Shown piece after piece: positions 45,203 to 53,578 of a DNA stretch of 64,000 bases (within the stretch, counting starts at the first letter, position 1; the number at the start of each line of letters is the position of its first letter). The notes under the pieces were generated by a model that saw only the letters and a program-made list of their open reading frames with translations, made no database searches and was not told the origin of the DNA. A program made the translations under genes and the position numbers. Origin of the DNA: Mycolicibacterium goodii (GTDB lineage Bacteria; Actinomycetota; Actinomycetes; Mycobacteriales; Mycobacteriaceae); the NCBI RefSeq assembly GCF_001187505.1, contig NZ_CP012150.1, forward strand, positions 1,674,001 through 1,738,000, read 5' to 3'.

Positions 45203-46762
45203 ATGGACGTGGACATCAAGCAGCGTTACGACTTCATCGTGTGTGGCTCGGGTTCGTCGGGGTCGGTGGTGGCCCGGCGTCTCGCCGAGGACCCGGACAT
45301 CAGCGTGTTGTTGTTGGAGGCCGGCGGCGGCGACGACGTGGCCGCGGTCCGGCAGGCCGGCCGGTGGCCGGAGAACCTCGGCAGCGCGCGCGACTGGGGC
45401 TTCTCCGCACAGGCCAGCCCGCACCTCAACGGGCGCGCGATACCCATGAACATGGGCAAGGTGGTCGGCGGCGGGTCGAGCATCAACGTGATGATGTGGT
45501 CGCGCGGGCACAAGACCGACTGGGACTTCTTCGCCGCGCAGGCCGGGGATGAAGACTGGGGTTACGACCGCGTCCTGGACATCTACCGGCGTATCGAGGA
45601 CTGGCACGGCAGCCCCGACCCGGCATACCGGGGGACCGGAGGCGAGGTGTACGTGCAGCCGGCCCCCGACCCGAACCCCATCGCGCCCGCCGCCCTCGCC
45701 GCGGCGGCGTCGGTGGGCATCCCGGTGTTCGACCACCCCAACGGCGCCATGATGGAAGGCGCGGGTGGTGCCGCCCTGAGCGACGTGCGGGTGCGCGACG
45801 GAATCCGCCAATCCGTCTTCCGCTCCTACGTTTTCCCGTATCTGGACCGGCCCAACCTCACGGTGCTCACCGATGCGATGGTGACCCGGGTGACCTTCGA
45901 CGGGCGCCGCGCCGCCGGGGTCGAGTTCCTCCGCGACGGTGTCACGGTCCCGGTGGCCGCCGTCGGCGAGGTGATCCTCAGCCTCGGCGCGATCAACACA
46001 CCGAAAGTGTTGATGCTCTCGGGTGTCGGCGACGCCGACGAACTGGCCCGGCACGGCATCCGGGCCGTCGCGCACCTGCCCGGGGTGGGGCAGAACCTGC
46101 AGGACCATCCCGGCTTCGGGTGTGTGTGGGAGTACGAGGTCGCACTCGCACCGCGCAACACCGCATCCGAGGCCACGTACTTCACGAAAAGCGATGCCCG
46201 CCTGGACACTCCGGATCTGCAGACCTGCCAGATCGAGGCGCCCTTCGCCAGCGTCGAGACCGCCGCACGGTTCGGCCTGCCCCAGTTTGGGTGGACGCTG
46301 TTCGCCGGCATCGTGCGGCCCGCGAGCCGCGGCAGCGTCCGGCTCACCGGCGCGCGGGTCGACGACCCGGTGTGCATCGACGCCAACATGCTGGCCGAGG
46401 CGGCCGATGTGCGCGCCGCGGTGGCCGCGGTCGAACTGTGCCGCGAGATCGGCAATGCCGCACCGCTGTGCGAGCATGCCAAGCGGGAAGTCATGCCGGG
46501 AAACCTCAAGGGCCGCGATCTGGTCCGGTTCATCCGCGACGCCGCCTGCACCTACTGGCACCAGAGCGGCACCGCGAAGATGGGCCGCGACGAGATGTCG
46601 GTGGTCGACGGGAATCTGCGGGTGTACGGAATCGAGGGTCTGCGCATCGCCGACGCATCCATCATGCCCCGCATCACCACGGGCAATACGATGGCGCCGT
46701 GCGTCGTCATCGGAGAACGCGCCGCGCAACTGATCCGGGACACCCACGCCGCGCGAGCTTGA
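45203..46762 (+). CDS. GMC-family FAD oxidoreductase (choline-dehydrogenase-like)
   Basis: A 519-residue FAD enzyme of the glucose-methanol-choline family, oxidising an alcohol to an aldehyde or ketone. FIVCGSGSSGSVVARRLAED is the FAD site, GKVVGGGSSINVMMWSRGHK the GMC signature 1 region, GEVILSLGAINTPKVLMLSGVG signature 2, and TYWHQSGTAKMG holds the catalytic His. It is divergent from the LipW-like gene across 101 bases and followed by an SDR on the same strand. Substrate unknown; choline-like amino alcohols would fit the neighbourhood but nothing proves it. Confidence 0.9.
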   Translation: MDVDIKQRYDFIVCGSGSSGSVVARRLAEDPDISVLLLEAGGGDDVAAVRQAGRWPENLGSARDWGFSAQASPHLNGRAIPMNMGKVVGGGSSINVMMWSRGHKTDWDFFAAQAGDEDWGYDRVLDIYRRIEDWHGSPDPAYRGTGGEVYVQPAPDPNPIAPAALAAAASVGIPVFDHPNGAMMEGAGGAALSDVRVRDGIRQSVFRSYVFPYLDRPNLTVLTDAMVTRVTFDGRRAAGVEFLRDGVTVPVAAVGEVILSLGAINTPKVLMLSGVGDADELARHGIRAVAHLPGVGQNLQDHPGFGCVWEYEVALAPRNTASEATYFTKSDARLDTPDLQTCQIEAPFASVETAARFGLPQFGWTLFAGIVRPASRGSVRLTGARVDDPVCIDANMLAEAADVRAAVAAVELCREIGNAAPLCEHAKREVMPGNLKGRDLVRFIRDAACTYWHQSGTAKMGRDEMSVVDGNLRVYGIEGLRIADASIMPRITTGNTMAPCVVIGERAAQLIRDTHAARA

Positions 46763-46763
46763 G

Positions 46764-46780
46764 CTTCCCCCTGGGGGAAG
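46764..46780 (+). repeat. 17-bp palindrome between the GMC and SDR genes
   Basis: CTTCCCCC-T-GGGGGAAG, a perfect 8-bp inverted repeat with a one-base centre, starting one base after the GMC stop and ending 15 bases before the SDR start. As RNA it could close with a three-base loop and act as a terminator or processing site; as DNA it could be an operator. Confidence 0.5.
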
Positions 46781-46795
46781 GCGCAGGCTGCCCGC

Positions 46796-47566
46796 ATGAA
46801 CATACAACGACCGCTGGAGGGTAAACGCGCGCTGGTCACCGGCGGTACCAAGGGTGCCGGTGCGGCGATCGTCGGCAGACTGCGCGCATCGGGGGCGCAC
46901 GTCACCGCCGTGGCCCGCAATCCCGGCGGTGACGCCGACGAGTTCCTCGCCGCGGACCTGATGTCCCCCGATGGCGCGGCCCGTGCCGCTGCGCACGCCC
47001 GCGCCACCGGCGGCGTTCACCTCCTGGTGCACGTGGCGGGCGGATCCTCCTCTCCGGCGGGCGGATTCGCCGCACTCACCGATCAGGACTGGACCGATGA
47101 GATCAACCTCAACCTGTTGTCCGCGGTACGCCTGGACCGGGCCGTCGCGCCCATGATGATCGAAGCCGGTGGCGGGGCGATCGTGCACATCGCGTCGATC
47201 CAGGCGCGGATGCCGCTGTTCGACGGGACCCTCGGCTACGCGGCCGCCAAGGCCGCGCTGCGGACGTACAGCAAGGGCCTCGCCAATGAGCTCGCCCCGA
47301 AGGGGATCCGGGTCAACACGGTCTCACCTGGTTTCATCAGCACGACCGCGGCCGATGCCCTGATCGCGCGGATCGCCGAATCCAGCGGTGGGACAAGGGA
47401 AGAGGCGCTCGACTCGGTGATGGCGACGCTCGGCGGGATCCCGCTCGGCAGGCCCGCAACACCCGAGGAGATCGCCGCGGTGGTGGATTTCCTGGTTTCG
47501 GATGCGGCGGCTTCGGTGGTCGGTGCCGACATCGTGGTCGACGGCGGCACCGTCGCGACGATCTGA
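46796..47566 (+). CDS. Short-chain dehydrogenase/reductase
   Basis: A 256-residue [18 protein letters not shown] is the cofactor motif, the usual NNAG is HVAGGSSS (atypical), [22 protein letters not shown] supplies Ser, Tyr and Lys, and VSPGFISTT follows. The atypical NAG motif resembles a subgroup of acyl-ACP-reductase-like SDRs. It lies 33 bases after the GMC oxidoreductase, and the two could act in sequence on an alcohol. It ends four bases from a convergent quinone reductase gene. Confidence 0.85.
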   Translation: MNIQRPLEGKRALVTGGTKGAGAAIVGRLRASGAHVTAVARNPGGDADEFLAADLMSPDGAARAAAHARATGGVHLLVHVAGGSSSPAGGFAALTDQDWTDEINLNLLSAVRLDRAVAPMMIEAGGGAIVHIASIQARMPLFDGTLGYAAAKAALRTYSKGLANELAPKGIRVNTVSPGFISTTAADALIARIAESSGGTREEALDSVMATLGGIPLGRPATPEEIAAVVDFLVSDAAASVVGADIVVDGGTVATI

Positions 47567-47570
47567 GCCG

Positions 47571-48365
47571 CTATCCGGCGGCCTCGCTGAGGTGGATGTC
47601 CAGGTCGGTGCGGCCGGGATGGATGTCGTCCCGCAGGGCGCGGGTCCCGTGGTAGTCACCGTCGGCCAGCCGGCGGAACCGTCTGGCCGGCTCGGTGTCG
47701 ATGGTCTTGAGCCGGTCGCGGAGCCGCTCGGTCTCCTGTTGCAGGCCATCGGATCCCAGGCCGTCGGCATCGTAGATCACGTGCAGGTCCACGCTTTCGA
47801 TGCCGACGTACCACAGGGTGCCGTGGGTGAGGGGGAACAGCAGTGAGTCGATGTCGCCGCTGATGCCGCGCCGGCCGAGCGAACGTGCGTCTTCGCCGAC
47901 GGTCACGATGACCAGTGCCCGGCGGCCGACGAGATGCCCGTCACCGTAACGCCGCGGGACCGCGAGTTCGGAATCGACGTCGCCGTAGGCGAATCCGTTG
48001 GTCAGCACCCGGTCGAACCATCCCTTGAGGATCGCGGGCGGGCCGTACCACCACAGCGGGAACTGCACCACGAGCAGTTCGGCGGCGGCGAGCTTGGCCT
48101 GTTCCGCGCGCACGTCGGCGGGAAGCTCTCCACGCTGATAGGCATCACCGGTGATCTCGACGATGTTGCCGGACCGGCCGCCGAGGTCGCCGGCGCCGAG
48201 CACCGGGTCGAACCGTTGGGCGTGCAGGTCCGAGGTCAGCACGGTGTACCGCTCGGACAGCGCTGCCGTCCCGCTCTGGAACAGCTGGTCGTTGAGCGAG
48301 CCGCGCAGCGGATGGGCGTAGAGCCACAGGGCGGTGCCCGGCTGTGGTGTGTGGGTGGTGGTCAT
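47571..48365 (-). CDS. NAD(P)H quinone oxidoreductase, flavodoxin-like fold
   Basis: A 264-residue flavoprotein of the NQO1/MdaB family. LWLYAHPLRGSLNDQLFQSG binds the FMN/FAD phosphate, VVQFPLWWYGPPAILKGWFDRVLTNGFAY is the family signature and VIVTVGEDARS follows. It reduces quinones or electrophiles at the expense of NAD(P)H. The gene starts at ATG 48365, overlapping the TetR stop as ATGA, so its expression is tied to that regulator: a typical substrate-inducible detoxification pair. Confidence 0.88.
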   Translation of the reverse strand: MTTTHTPQPGTALWLYAHPLRGSLNDQLFQSGTAALSERYTVLTSDLHAQRFDPVLGAGDLGGRSGNIVEITGDAYQRGELPADVRAEQAKLAAAELLVVQFPLWWYGPPAILKGWFDRVLTNGFAYGDVDSELAVPRRYGDGHLVGRRALVIVTVGEDARSLGRRGISGDIDSLLFPLTHGTLWYVGIESVDLHVIYDADGLGSDGLQQETERLRDRLKTIDTEPARRFRRLADGDYHGTRALRDDIHPGRTDLDIHLSEAAG

Positions 48366-48991
48366 CTCCGATCCTCCTGGTTCGCGGGGTTTTTCGCGGG
48401 GTCGTTCGCCGGATATGTGGCCACGGCGGCGACCACTCGGGCGAGCGTTTCGTGTGCGTCGGTGGTGGTGATCCGGTCGGCGAGCACATCGCGCACCAGT
48501 GCGTCGCCCGCGCCGATGATGGCGCGCAGCCCCGCGGTGTTCACCGGGCCGCAGAACCGCGACAGCGCTTCGCGGCACACCTCGAGGTAGGCGTCCTCGG
48601 CTTCACAGCGCAGCCGGCTCAAGGTGGGCGATCCCTCCAATGCGGCCACCACGTCGGCCATTTCGCGGCCTTCGGCAACGCAGCAGTCGATATAGGCCGC
48701 GGCGACCACGTGTGCCACGGCGGAGAGGTCGTCGGCGGCATCCTGCAGTGCCGCGGCGAGGGTTTCCCGCTGGTGTACATCGAATTCGCGGTACAGTTCG
48801 GCGAGCGCGCCACTCTTGTCACCGAAGTGGTCGTACACCACGGGCTTGGTGACCCCGGCCCGTTCGGCGAGCCTGCCCAGGGTGAACTCCTCGGTGCCCG
48901 CCGCCCGGATGAGTTCCCTGGCCACCTCGAGGAGCTGTACCCGCCGCTGCTGCCGGGACATCCGGCGTTTGGGGCCTGGCTGTCCGTGCAC
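48362..48991 (-). CDS. TetR-family repressor
   Basis: A 209-residue regulator with the TetR helix-turn-helix FTLGRLAERAGVTKPVVYDHFGDK (about 36-59). The ligand domain has VHQRETLAAALQDAADD and SRFCGPVNTAGLRAIIGAGDALV. It starts at GTG 48991 with GGAGG five bases upstream. It is the first gene of the operon with the quinone reductase. Direct repeats over its promoter suggest autoregulation; its inducer is likely an electrophile or quinone. Confidence 0.9.
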   Translation of the reverse strand: MHGQPGPKRRMSRQQRRVQLLEVARELIRAAGTEEFTLGRLAERAGVTKPVVYDHFGDKSGALAELYREFDVHQRETLAAALQDAADDLSAVAHVVAAAYIDCCVAEGREMADVVAALEGSPTLSRLRCEAEDAYLEVCREALSRFCGPVNTAGLRAIIGAGDALVRDVLADRITTTDAHETLARVVAAVATYPANDPAKNPANQEDRR

Positions 48992-49009
48992 ATCGCCTCC
49001 GATCGCTAC

Positions 49010-49052
49010 CTACCACCAGTAGCCTACCAATAGTAACCTACCGTTGGTAGCC
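49010..49052 (-). promoter_or_regulatory. Repeat-rich promoter/operator of the TetR-quinone reductase operon
   Basis: On the minus strand the repeats GGTAGGTTACT and GGTAGGCTACT follow each other with a 15-base period, plus a third GGTAGG, and the distal end forms CTACC-GTT-GGTAG (49038-49050). A -10-like TACTAT (49035 to 49030) lies inside. This layout is expected for repressor binding across the promoter. Confidence 0.5.
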
Positions 49053-49062
49053 CCCCGCGCCG

Positions 49063-49145
49063 ATGCACCGCGAGACCATGCACCGCGAGCGAGCGTGGCT
49101 GCCGTGCGACACGCCGGATATCCTCAGCAGTCGGCGCACGCTCGC
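49063..49145. repeat. Short direct repeat and long-loop inverted repeat in the gap before the GntR gene
   Basis: ATGCACCGCGAG occurs twice with a 15-base period (49063-49074, 49078-49089). GCGAGCGTG (49089-49097) and CACGCTCGC (49137-49145) form a 9-bp inverted repeat with a 39-base loop. The gap 49022-49197 contains no convincing gene. Confidence 0.4.
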
Positions 49146-49197
49146 GGGCTACGAGGTGTCGGCCAACCTTGTCGACTCAGGTCGGCGACAGATGCAG

Positions 49198-49929
49198 TTA
49201 CCGCGATCCAGATGCCGGAGGGCCCGTGCGTGCACCTGCAGGCGAGGTCAGCACGGTTTCGAACGCGACGCGGTCACCGCGGTACAGGGCCCGCACCAGC
49301 TCGATCGCGACGCCCGCGGTGTCGACCGACCGTCGGTTGAGCAGGAGCATGGGCGTCGCGGTCGTGCACTCCAGCAGCGCGGCCTCCCTCGGCGTGGGAA
49401 GCGCGGTCTCGATCTGTTCGGTCGCCGAACCGAACTCGACCCCCGAGGCGCGGATGGCCGCGTACAACGACGTCGTCGGATCGAAGTCGTGCTCGAAATG
49501 ACCGAAGCGCTCGGCCGCGAGGTAGGTGCTCTCCAGGCCGATGCGCTGATCGTCGGCCAGCAGCACCCGCTCCAGGTGCAGTACCGGTGCGCCCGCGGCG
49601 ATGCCGAGGCCGTCGGCGAAATCCTGTGTGGCATCGATGATCTCGCGGGTCACCAGCAACCGGCCGGGGGTACGCCCCACGGTCTGCGCGCCCTCGGTGT
49701 AGGACTGCAGGCTCAACGGCTGCACCAACTTGGGGCGCGCCACCACGGTGCCCCGGCCCCGGCGTTCGATGCGTCCGGCGACCAGCAGTTCGTGCAACGC
49801 CTGACGCACGGTTTCGCGCGCCACCCCGAACCGCGCGGCGAGTTCACGCTCCGCGGGTACCGGATCGCCTTCCTGCAGATCTGCCAGCGTGGTGTCGAGC
49901 GCGGTGCGGATGGCGTGTGCGCGCGTCAT
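49198..49929 (-). CDS. GntR/HutC-family regulator with UTRA domain (phosphonate-type)
   Basis: A 243-residue regulator. The winged helix has VPAERELAARFGVARETVRQALHELL, and the UTRA domain (about 75-230) begins with LSLQSYTEGAQTVGRTPGRLLVT and has LHLERVLLADDQRIGLESTYL. HutC-type proteins of this kind include PhnF and PhnR. Its ATG overlaps the stop of the HD gene (ATGA), and a PhnF-like operator lies at the other end of the operon. It probably represses the HD/GntR operon and the divergent FAD oxidoreductase until a phosphonate is present. Confidence 0.88.
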   Translation of the reverse strand: MTRAHAIRTALDTTLADLQEGDPVPAERELAARFGVARETVRQALHELLVAGRIERRGRGTVVARPKLVQPLSLQSYTEGAQTVGRTPGRLLVTREIIDATQDFADGLGIAAGAPVLHLERVLLADDQRIGLESTYLAAERFGHFEHDFDPTTSLYAAIRASGVEFGSATEQIETALPTPREAALLECTTATPMLLLNRRSVDTAGVAIELVRALYRGDRVAFETVLTSPAGARTGPPASGSR

Positions 49930-50486
49930 CGCGCCGGTCCGGCACCGTGTTCGGCGCACCGGTGCTCGACGCAAAGACGGTTCGCGACAACGCGTTCGGC
50001 GATGGTGAGCACCTCGTCGACCGACAGTCCGCGGCCCTGCGGGTCCTTGGCGGCGTCGTCGTAGCGACGCAGCCGCAGTGCGTCGGCGAACCAGGGATGG
50101 GCCACGGTCTCGGGGTCGATCCCGGCGCCACCCTGGTGGTGCAGCGACGTCATCGAGGTGTCGGAGAGTCGGTAGTCGGGATCGGTGGCCGCCAGGTAGC
50201 GCTTGGCCGCGACATGTGCCCCGGCCAGCCAGCCGACGCGCTCGCCGAACCGCTCGGTGAGCCAATCCTTGGCGATCCGCTCGTGGGCGGCGATGTGCGG
50301 CCCGCCGAGCAGGGGGCTGTGGCCGAGGTCGTGCAGTGCCGCGGCGAGCACGAGTTCGTCGTCGGCGCCGTCCTCCTGCGCGCGGGCCGCCGCCTGCAGC
50401 GCGTGGTCGAGTTCGTCGACGGCTTCCTCGTCCCAAATCCCCTGCAACGAACCGAGTATCCGACCGACTTCGGTGAGAGCGTCCAT
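49926..50486 (-). CDS. HD-domain diiron oxygenase, PhnZ/TmpB-like
   Basis: A 186-residue HD protein of the group linked to phosphonate catabolism. ALHDLGHSPLLGGPHIAAHERI holds the HD pair, AGAHVAAKRYLAATDPDYRLSDTSMTSLHHQGG matches the family's HV-x-AKRYL and LS-x-x-S-x-x-SL-x-x-QGG signature. PhnZ and TmpB are mixed-valent diiron oxygenases that cleave the C-P bond of 1-hydroxy-2-aminoethylphosphonates to give an amino acid or betaine plus phosphate. The start is ATG 50486, six bases after a TACGCT -10 box, so its mRNA is predicted to be leaderless. A partner 2-oxoglutarate hydroxylase (PhnY/TmpA) is not found in the window. Confidence 0.85.
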   Translation of the reverse strand: MDALTEVGRILGSLQGIWDEEAVDELDHALQAAARAQEDGADDELVLAAALHDLGHSPLLGGPHIAAHERIAKDWLTERFGERVGWLAGAHVAAKRYLAATDPDYRLSDTSMTSLHHQGGAGIDPETVAHPWFADALRLRRYDDAAKDPQGRGLSVDEVLTIAERVVANRLCVEHRCAEHGAGPAR

Positions 50487-50492
50487 GCGCCC

Positions 50493-50521
50493 AGCGTAAT
50501 ACAAATTGGTCTATACCAATT
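50493..50521. promoter_or_regulatory. Divergent operator/promoter of the aminophosphonate-type locus
   Basis: AATTGGTCTATACCAATT (50504-50521) is a near-perfect 18-bp palindrome (one mismatch) with the GGTCTATACC core of PhnF/DasR-type HutC operators. On the minus strand a -10 TACGCT (50498 to 50493) lies six bases from the HD start codon, so the operator covers the -35 to -10 space. Confidence 0.7.
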
Positions 50522-50595
50522 CTTAACCTGCTGTTCGGGCGCCCAACACCTGTGCGTGGGGGTCCGGACGGCAAAAGGCAACAGGGTCTTGTGTC

Positions 50596-51711
50596 ATGCG
50601 GGTGACGATCATCGGTGGCGGCATTCTCGGTACCTCCCACGCCGTCGAGGCGATACGACGTGGGCATCACGTGGTGCACCTCGAGCGGGAAGCCGAGGCA
50701 CGCGGCGCGACCGTGCGCAATTTCGGGCTCATCTGGATCTCCGGCCGTTCGACAGGAGAACTGGAGACGACGCTGCGCTCGCGGGAACTGTGGGAGAAAC
50801 TCGCCGCCGACGTTCCCGGTATCGGCTTCCGGCCCGCCGGGTCGATCACCCTGGCGCGCACCCCGGCGGAACTGGCCGTCGCCGAGGAGGCCGTGAACCG
50901 CTCCGACGCCGGGCACCGCGGATTCACGCTGCTCGATCCGGACGGGGTGCGCGCGCTCAACCCGGCGCTGCGCGGACGCTTCCTCGGTGGACTGCACTGC
51001 GCGCTCGACGCGGCCGTGGAATCCCGCCAGGCGCTACCGGCCATCCGTGAACATCTCAGCGCCAGTGGGCGATACGAGTTCATCGCCGGCGTGGAGGCGC
51101 GCAGCATCGACAACCGCACGGTCGGCGACGACCGCGGCAACCGCCACGAATCCGACGTCGTCCTGGTGTGCGCCGGGGCCGCCCACGGCGGTCTGGTCCG
51201 CGACCTCGCCGGTGAACTGCCGGTGCGGCGGGTGCGGCTCCAGATGATGCAGACCGAACCGCTCGGGGAACGGCTCACCACCGCGATCGCCGACGCCGAC
51301 AGCTTCCGCTACTACCCGGGATTCGCCGGTCCCGCACTGAACACGCTGCGCGACAACGAACCTCAGCACCCGGTGGCCGAGGAGCAGCACATGCAACTGC
51401 TGTGTGTGCAACGCCTGCACGGCGGGCTGACCATCGGGGACACCCACGAGTACACCGAACCGTTCGGATTCGACGTGCACGAGGCCCCGTACGCCTACCT
51501 TGTCGACGTCGTCGAGGAGTTCCTCGGTCGCAAGCTGCCGCCGATCCGCCGGCGCTGGGCCGGGGTCTACAGCCAGTGCCTCGATCCCAACCAACTCGTG
51601 TGCCGCACCACGCCCGACGACGACGTCTGGGTGGTCACCGGGCCGGGCGGGCGCGGTATGACGCTGGGCCCGGCGATCGCCGAGGACACCGCCGATCTGA
51701 TCGGTTTGTGA
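50596..51711 (+). CDS. FAD-dependent oxidoreductase of the phosphonate-associated (TIGR03364-like) group
   Basis: A 371-residue DAO-fold flavoenzyme. VTIIGGGILGTSHAVEAIRRG is the FAD site and HLEREAEARGATVRNFGLIWISGR is the typical second motif of a subgroup that sits beside phosphonate genes and is proposed to oxidise N-methylated or other aminophosphonates. Its C-terminal GRGMTLGPAIAEDTADLIGL closes the FAD domain. It is divergent from the HD gene around a shared HutC-type operator. The family link with phosphonates comes from synteny in other genomes; substrate here is inferred. Confidence 0.83.
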   Translation: MRVTIIGGGILGTSHAVEAIRRGHHVVHLEREAEARGATVRNFGLIWISGRSTGELETTLRSRELWEKLAADVPGIGFRPAGSITLARTPAELAVAEEAVNRSDAGHRGFTLLDPDGVRALNPALRGRFLGGLHCALDAAVESRQALPAIREHLSASGRYEFIAGVEARSIDNRTVGDDRGNRHESDVVLVCAGAAHGGLVRDLAGELPVRRVRLQMMQTEPLGERLTTAIADADSFRYYPGFAGPALNTLRDNEPQHPVAEEQHMQLLCVQRLHGGLTIGDTHEYTEPFGFDVHEAPYAYLVDVVEEFLGRKLPPIRRRWAGVYSQCLDPNQLVCRTTPDDDVWVVTGPGGRGMTLGPAIAEDTADLIGL

Positions 51712-51936
51712 ACTCTTCGACGAAGTTGTCATCAGGCGGTGGTCAACCCGTGCCATCCGCAGGCTGAGGTCCAGTACAGACTGCCCGGCACGGTTTGTGT
51801 TCACAGACAGATGCCGATCGTCGTGCCGGCGATAGACTCGCGGAATGTCCGGCACCGCGTCCCACGGGTTGCAGAGCCCGCGGCGGCCCGGTGGGCGCGA
51901 CCGGGAATCTGCCGAGTACACCGCGACAGTGCGGTC

Positions 51937-53454
51937 ATGACCAACAGCGCGCCCGGCAGCGTCCGAATCCGCGACATCGTCGAACTGCGGCATCTTCAAG
52001 CGACGTTGCTGGCCGGCGAGGCGGGGCTCGACAACAGGGTGTCATGGGCGCACGTCAGCGACGCCCTCGATCCGTGGAACTGGCTTGAGCCCGGCGACCT
52101 GGTGCTGACCTGCGGGTACATAGTCCCGGAAGAGCCGCGGGCGCAGGTGCGATTCGTCGAGAGCATGGCCGGGGCCGGTCTGAGTGGCATCGTGATCGGC
52201 GAAGACGACCGCTGTCCGCACTTGTCGAACGAGATGCTCGCGGCCGCCGACCGTCTTGGGTTCCCGCTGATTCACGGTGCCCACGCCGTCGGGTTCGCGC
52301 AGTACGTGCGGTTCGTCGCTGCGGCGAATGCGCGCGGAGAGGACCAGTCGTTCACACAGATCGCCCGGGTCAACGGCGAGGTGATGGCGAGCCTGCGTGA
52401 GACGCTGGCCGGCACCGAATTCATCGAGCGCCTGAGCCGGGTGGTGGACTGCCGACTGCACGTCCTCGACCCGGAATCCTGGGAGTCGCTGATCAGGGGC
52501 GGAGAGACTCCGGACATCGCGTGGAAGAACGCCTACGACGACGAGGTCCGCCGATCCTCCGGTCGCGCCCCGTTCGTGATGAATCTGGTTGTCGGCGAGC
52601 GGTCGGCACTCACCATGCCGATCGTCGGCGAACGCTCGGCGTGCCTTGTCGCCTTCCCGGAAGGCGATACGCGGCCACGACTTGCAGTTCTGCAACAAAT
52701 CGCCGCCGCGTGCGCGCTTGAGATCGGCCGCGTGGACGCCGCGGTGGAACGTGCGCGCCGGGCGGGTGCGGGCCTGTTGAACGACGCGCTCAATGCACGA
52801 CTCGAGCCTGCGGTCCTGACCGCGCTCTTCGGCGAGCGTCGGCTGCAAGGGGATCTTCGGGTATTGGCCGTCGACGGAAGACCGGCCGCGATCGAGAGGC
52901 TGGCGCGCAGGTGGCTGGTCCGTGGAGTTCCGTTCTTGCTCGGTGAAATCGGGCAGGTGGCAGTGGCGGTGGTCCGAGCCGTCGACGTTTCGCAGGCGGA
53001 TCTTGCGGAACGCACCACGCTCGAGTGTTGGCGGGCCGGACTGAGCGACCCGTTCGCCGGGCCGGGAAACCTCGCAGATGCCGTTCGCCAAGCCAGGTGG
53101 GCTCTGGAGACCGTCAGTCCGGACGGCTCGGCGCTCGCCCTCTACGGCGATCGCGGTCCGTCTTTCCTGCCGCGCACGATCGCCGAGTCGAAGCTGGCGG
53201 CCGATCGCGTGTTGGGTCCGGTGATCGAGTACGACCGCGAGCAGGGCACCGAGCTGATCAAGACACTCCAGGTGTACCTGGAGTGTGACCGGTCGCCGAG
53301 CCGGGCCGGCGAACTGCTCTTCATCCACACTCAGACGGTCAATTACCGGATCACCCGAATTCAGGAGCTGACGGGCCGCTCGATGCGATCCACCGGAGAT
53401 GTCAGTGAGCTCTGGTTCGCGCTGCGGGCGCTCGCCCTCGCACAAGTCACCTGA
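51937..53454 (+). CDS. PucR-family transcriptional regulator
   Basis: A 505-residue regulator. The PucR N-terminal domain (about 10-125) begins RIRDIVELRHLQATLLAG and has WLEPGDLVLTCGYIVPEE, followed by a GAF-like central region and a C-terminal helix-turn-helix with LLFIHTQTVNYRITRIQELTGR. PucR proteins commonly activate purine, polyamine or amine catabolic genes in response to the substrate. It stands at the head of the accessory island and is the likely activator of the 53579-58471 genes. The start is ATG 51937 (MTNSAPGSVRIRD); a longer frame from 51739 has no family similarity. Confidence 0.9.
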   Translation: MTNSAPGSVRIRDIVELRHLQATLLAGEAGLDNRVSWAHVSDALDPWNWLEPGDLVLTCGYIVPEEPRAQVRFVESMAGAGLSGIVIGEDDRCPHLSNEMLAAADRLGFPLIHGAHAVGFAQYVRFVAAANARGEDQSFTQIARVNGEVMASLRETLAGTEFIERLSRVVDCRLHVLDPESWESLIRGGETPDIAWKNAYDDEVRRSSGRAPFVMNLVVGERSALTMPIVGERSACLVAFPEGDTRPRLAVLQQIAAACALEIGRVDAAVERARRAGAGLLNDALNARLEPAVLTALFGERRLQGDLRVLAVDGRPAAIERLARRWLVRGVPFLLGEIGQVAVAVVRAVDVSQADLAERTTLECWRAGLSDPFAGPGNLADAVRQARWALETVSPDGSALALYGDRGPSFLPRTIAESKLAADRVLGPVIEYDREQGTELIKTLQVYLECDRSPSRAGELLFIHTQTVNYRITRIQELTGRSMRSTGDVSELWFALRALALAQVT

Positions 53455-53578
53455 CGCTTTCGGCTCGGTCACTTGTCTGTCGGTACAACTGCCTGGCTCG
53501 GACTTGTTTCGCGGCACGGTGGGCAGCGCCGGATCCGATTGGCAGACTGCGGCGGGACGACGAAGAGGAGATCAGGAA

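Noticed and set aside
49063..50064. A 333-codon plus-strand frame over the GntR gene
   Set aside because: Antisense to a clear HutC-type regulator, with Arg/Gly/His-rich composition only.
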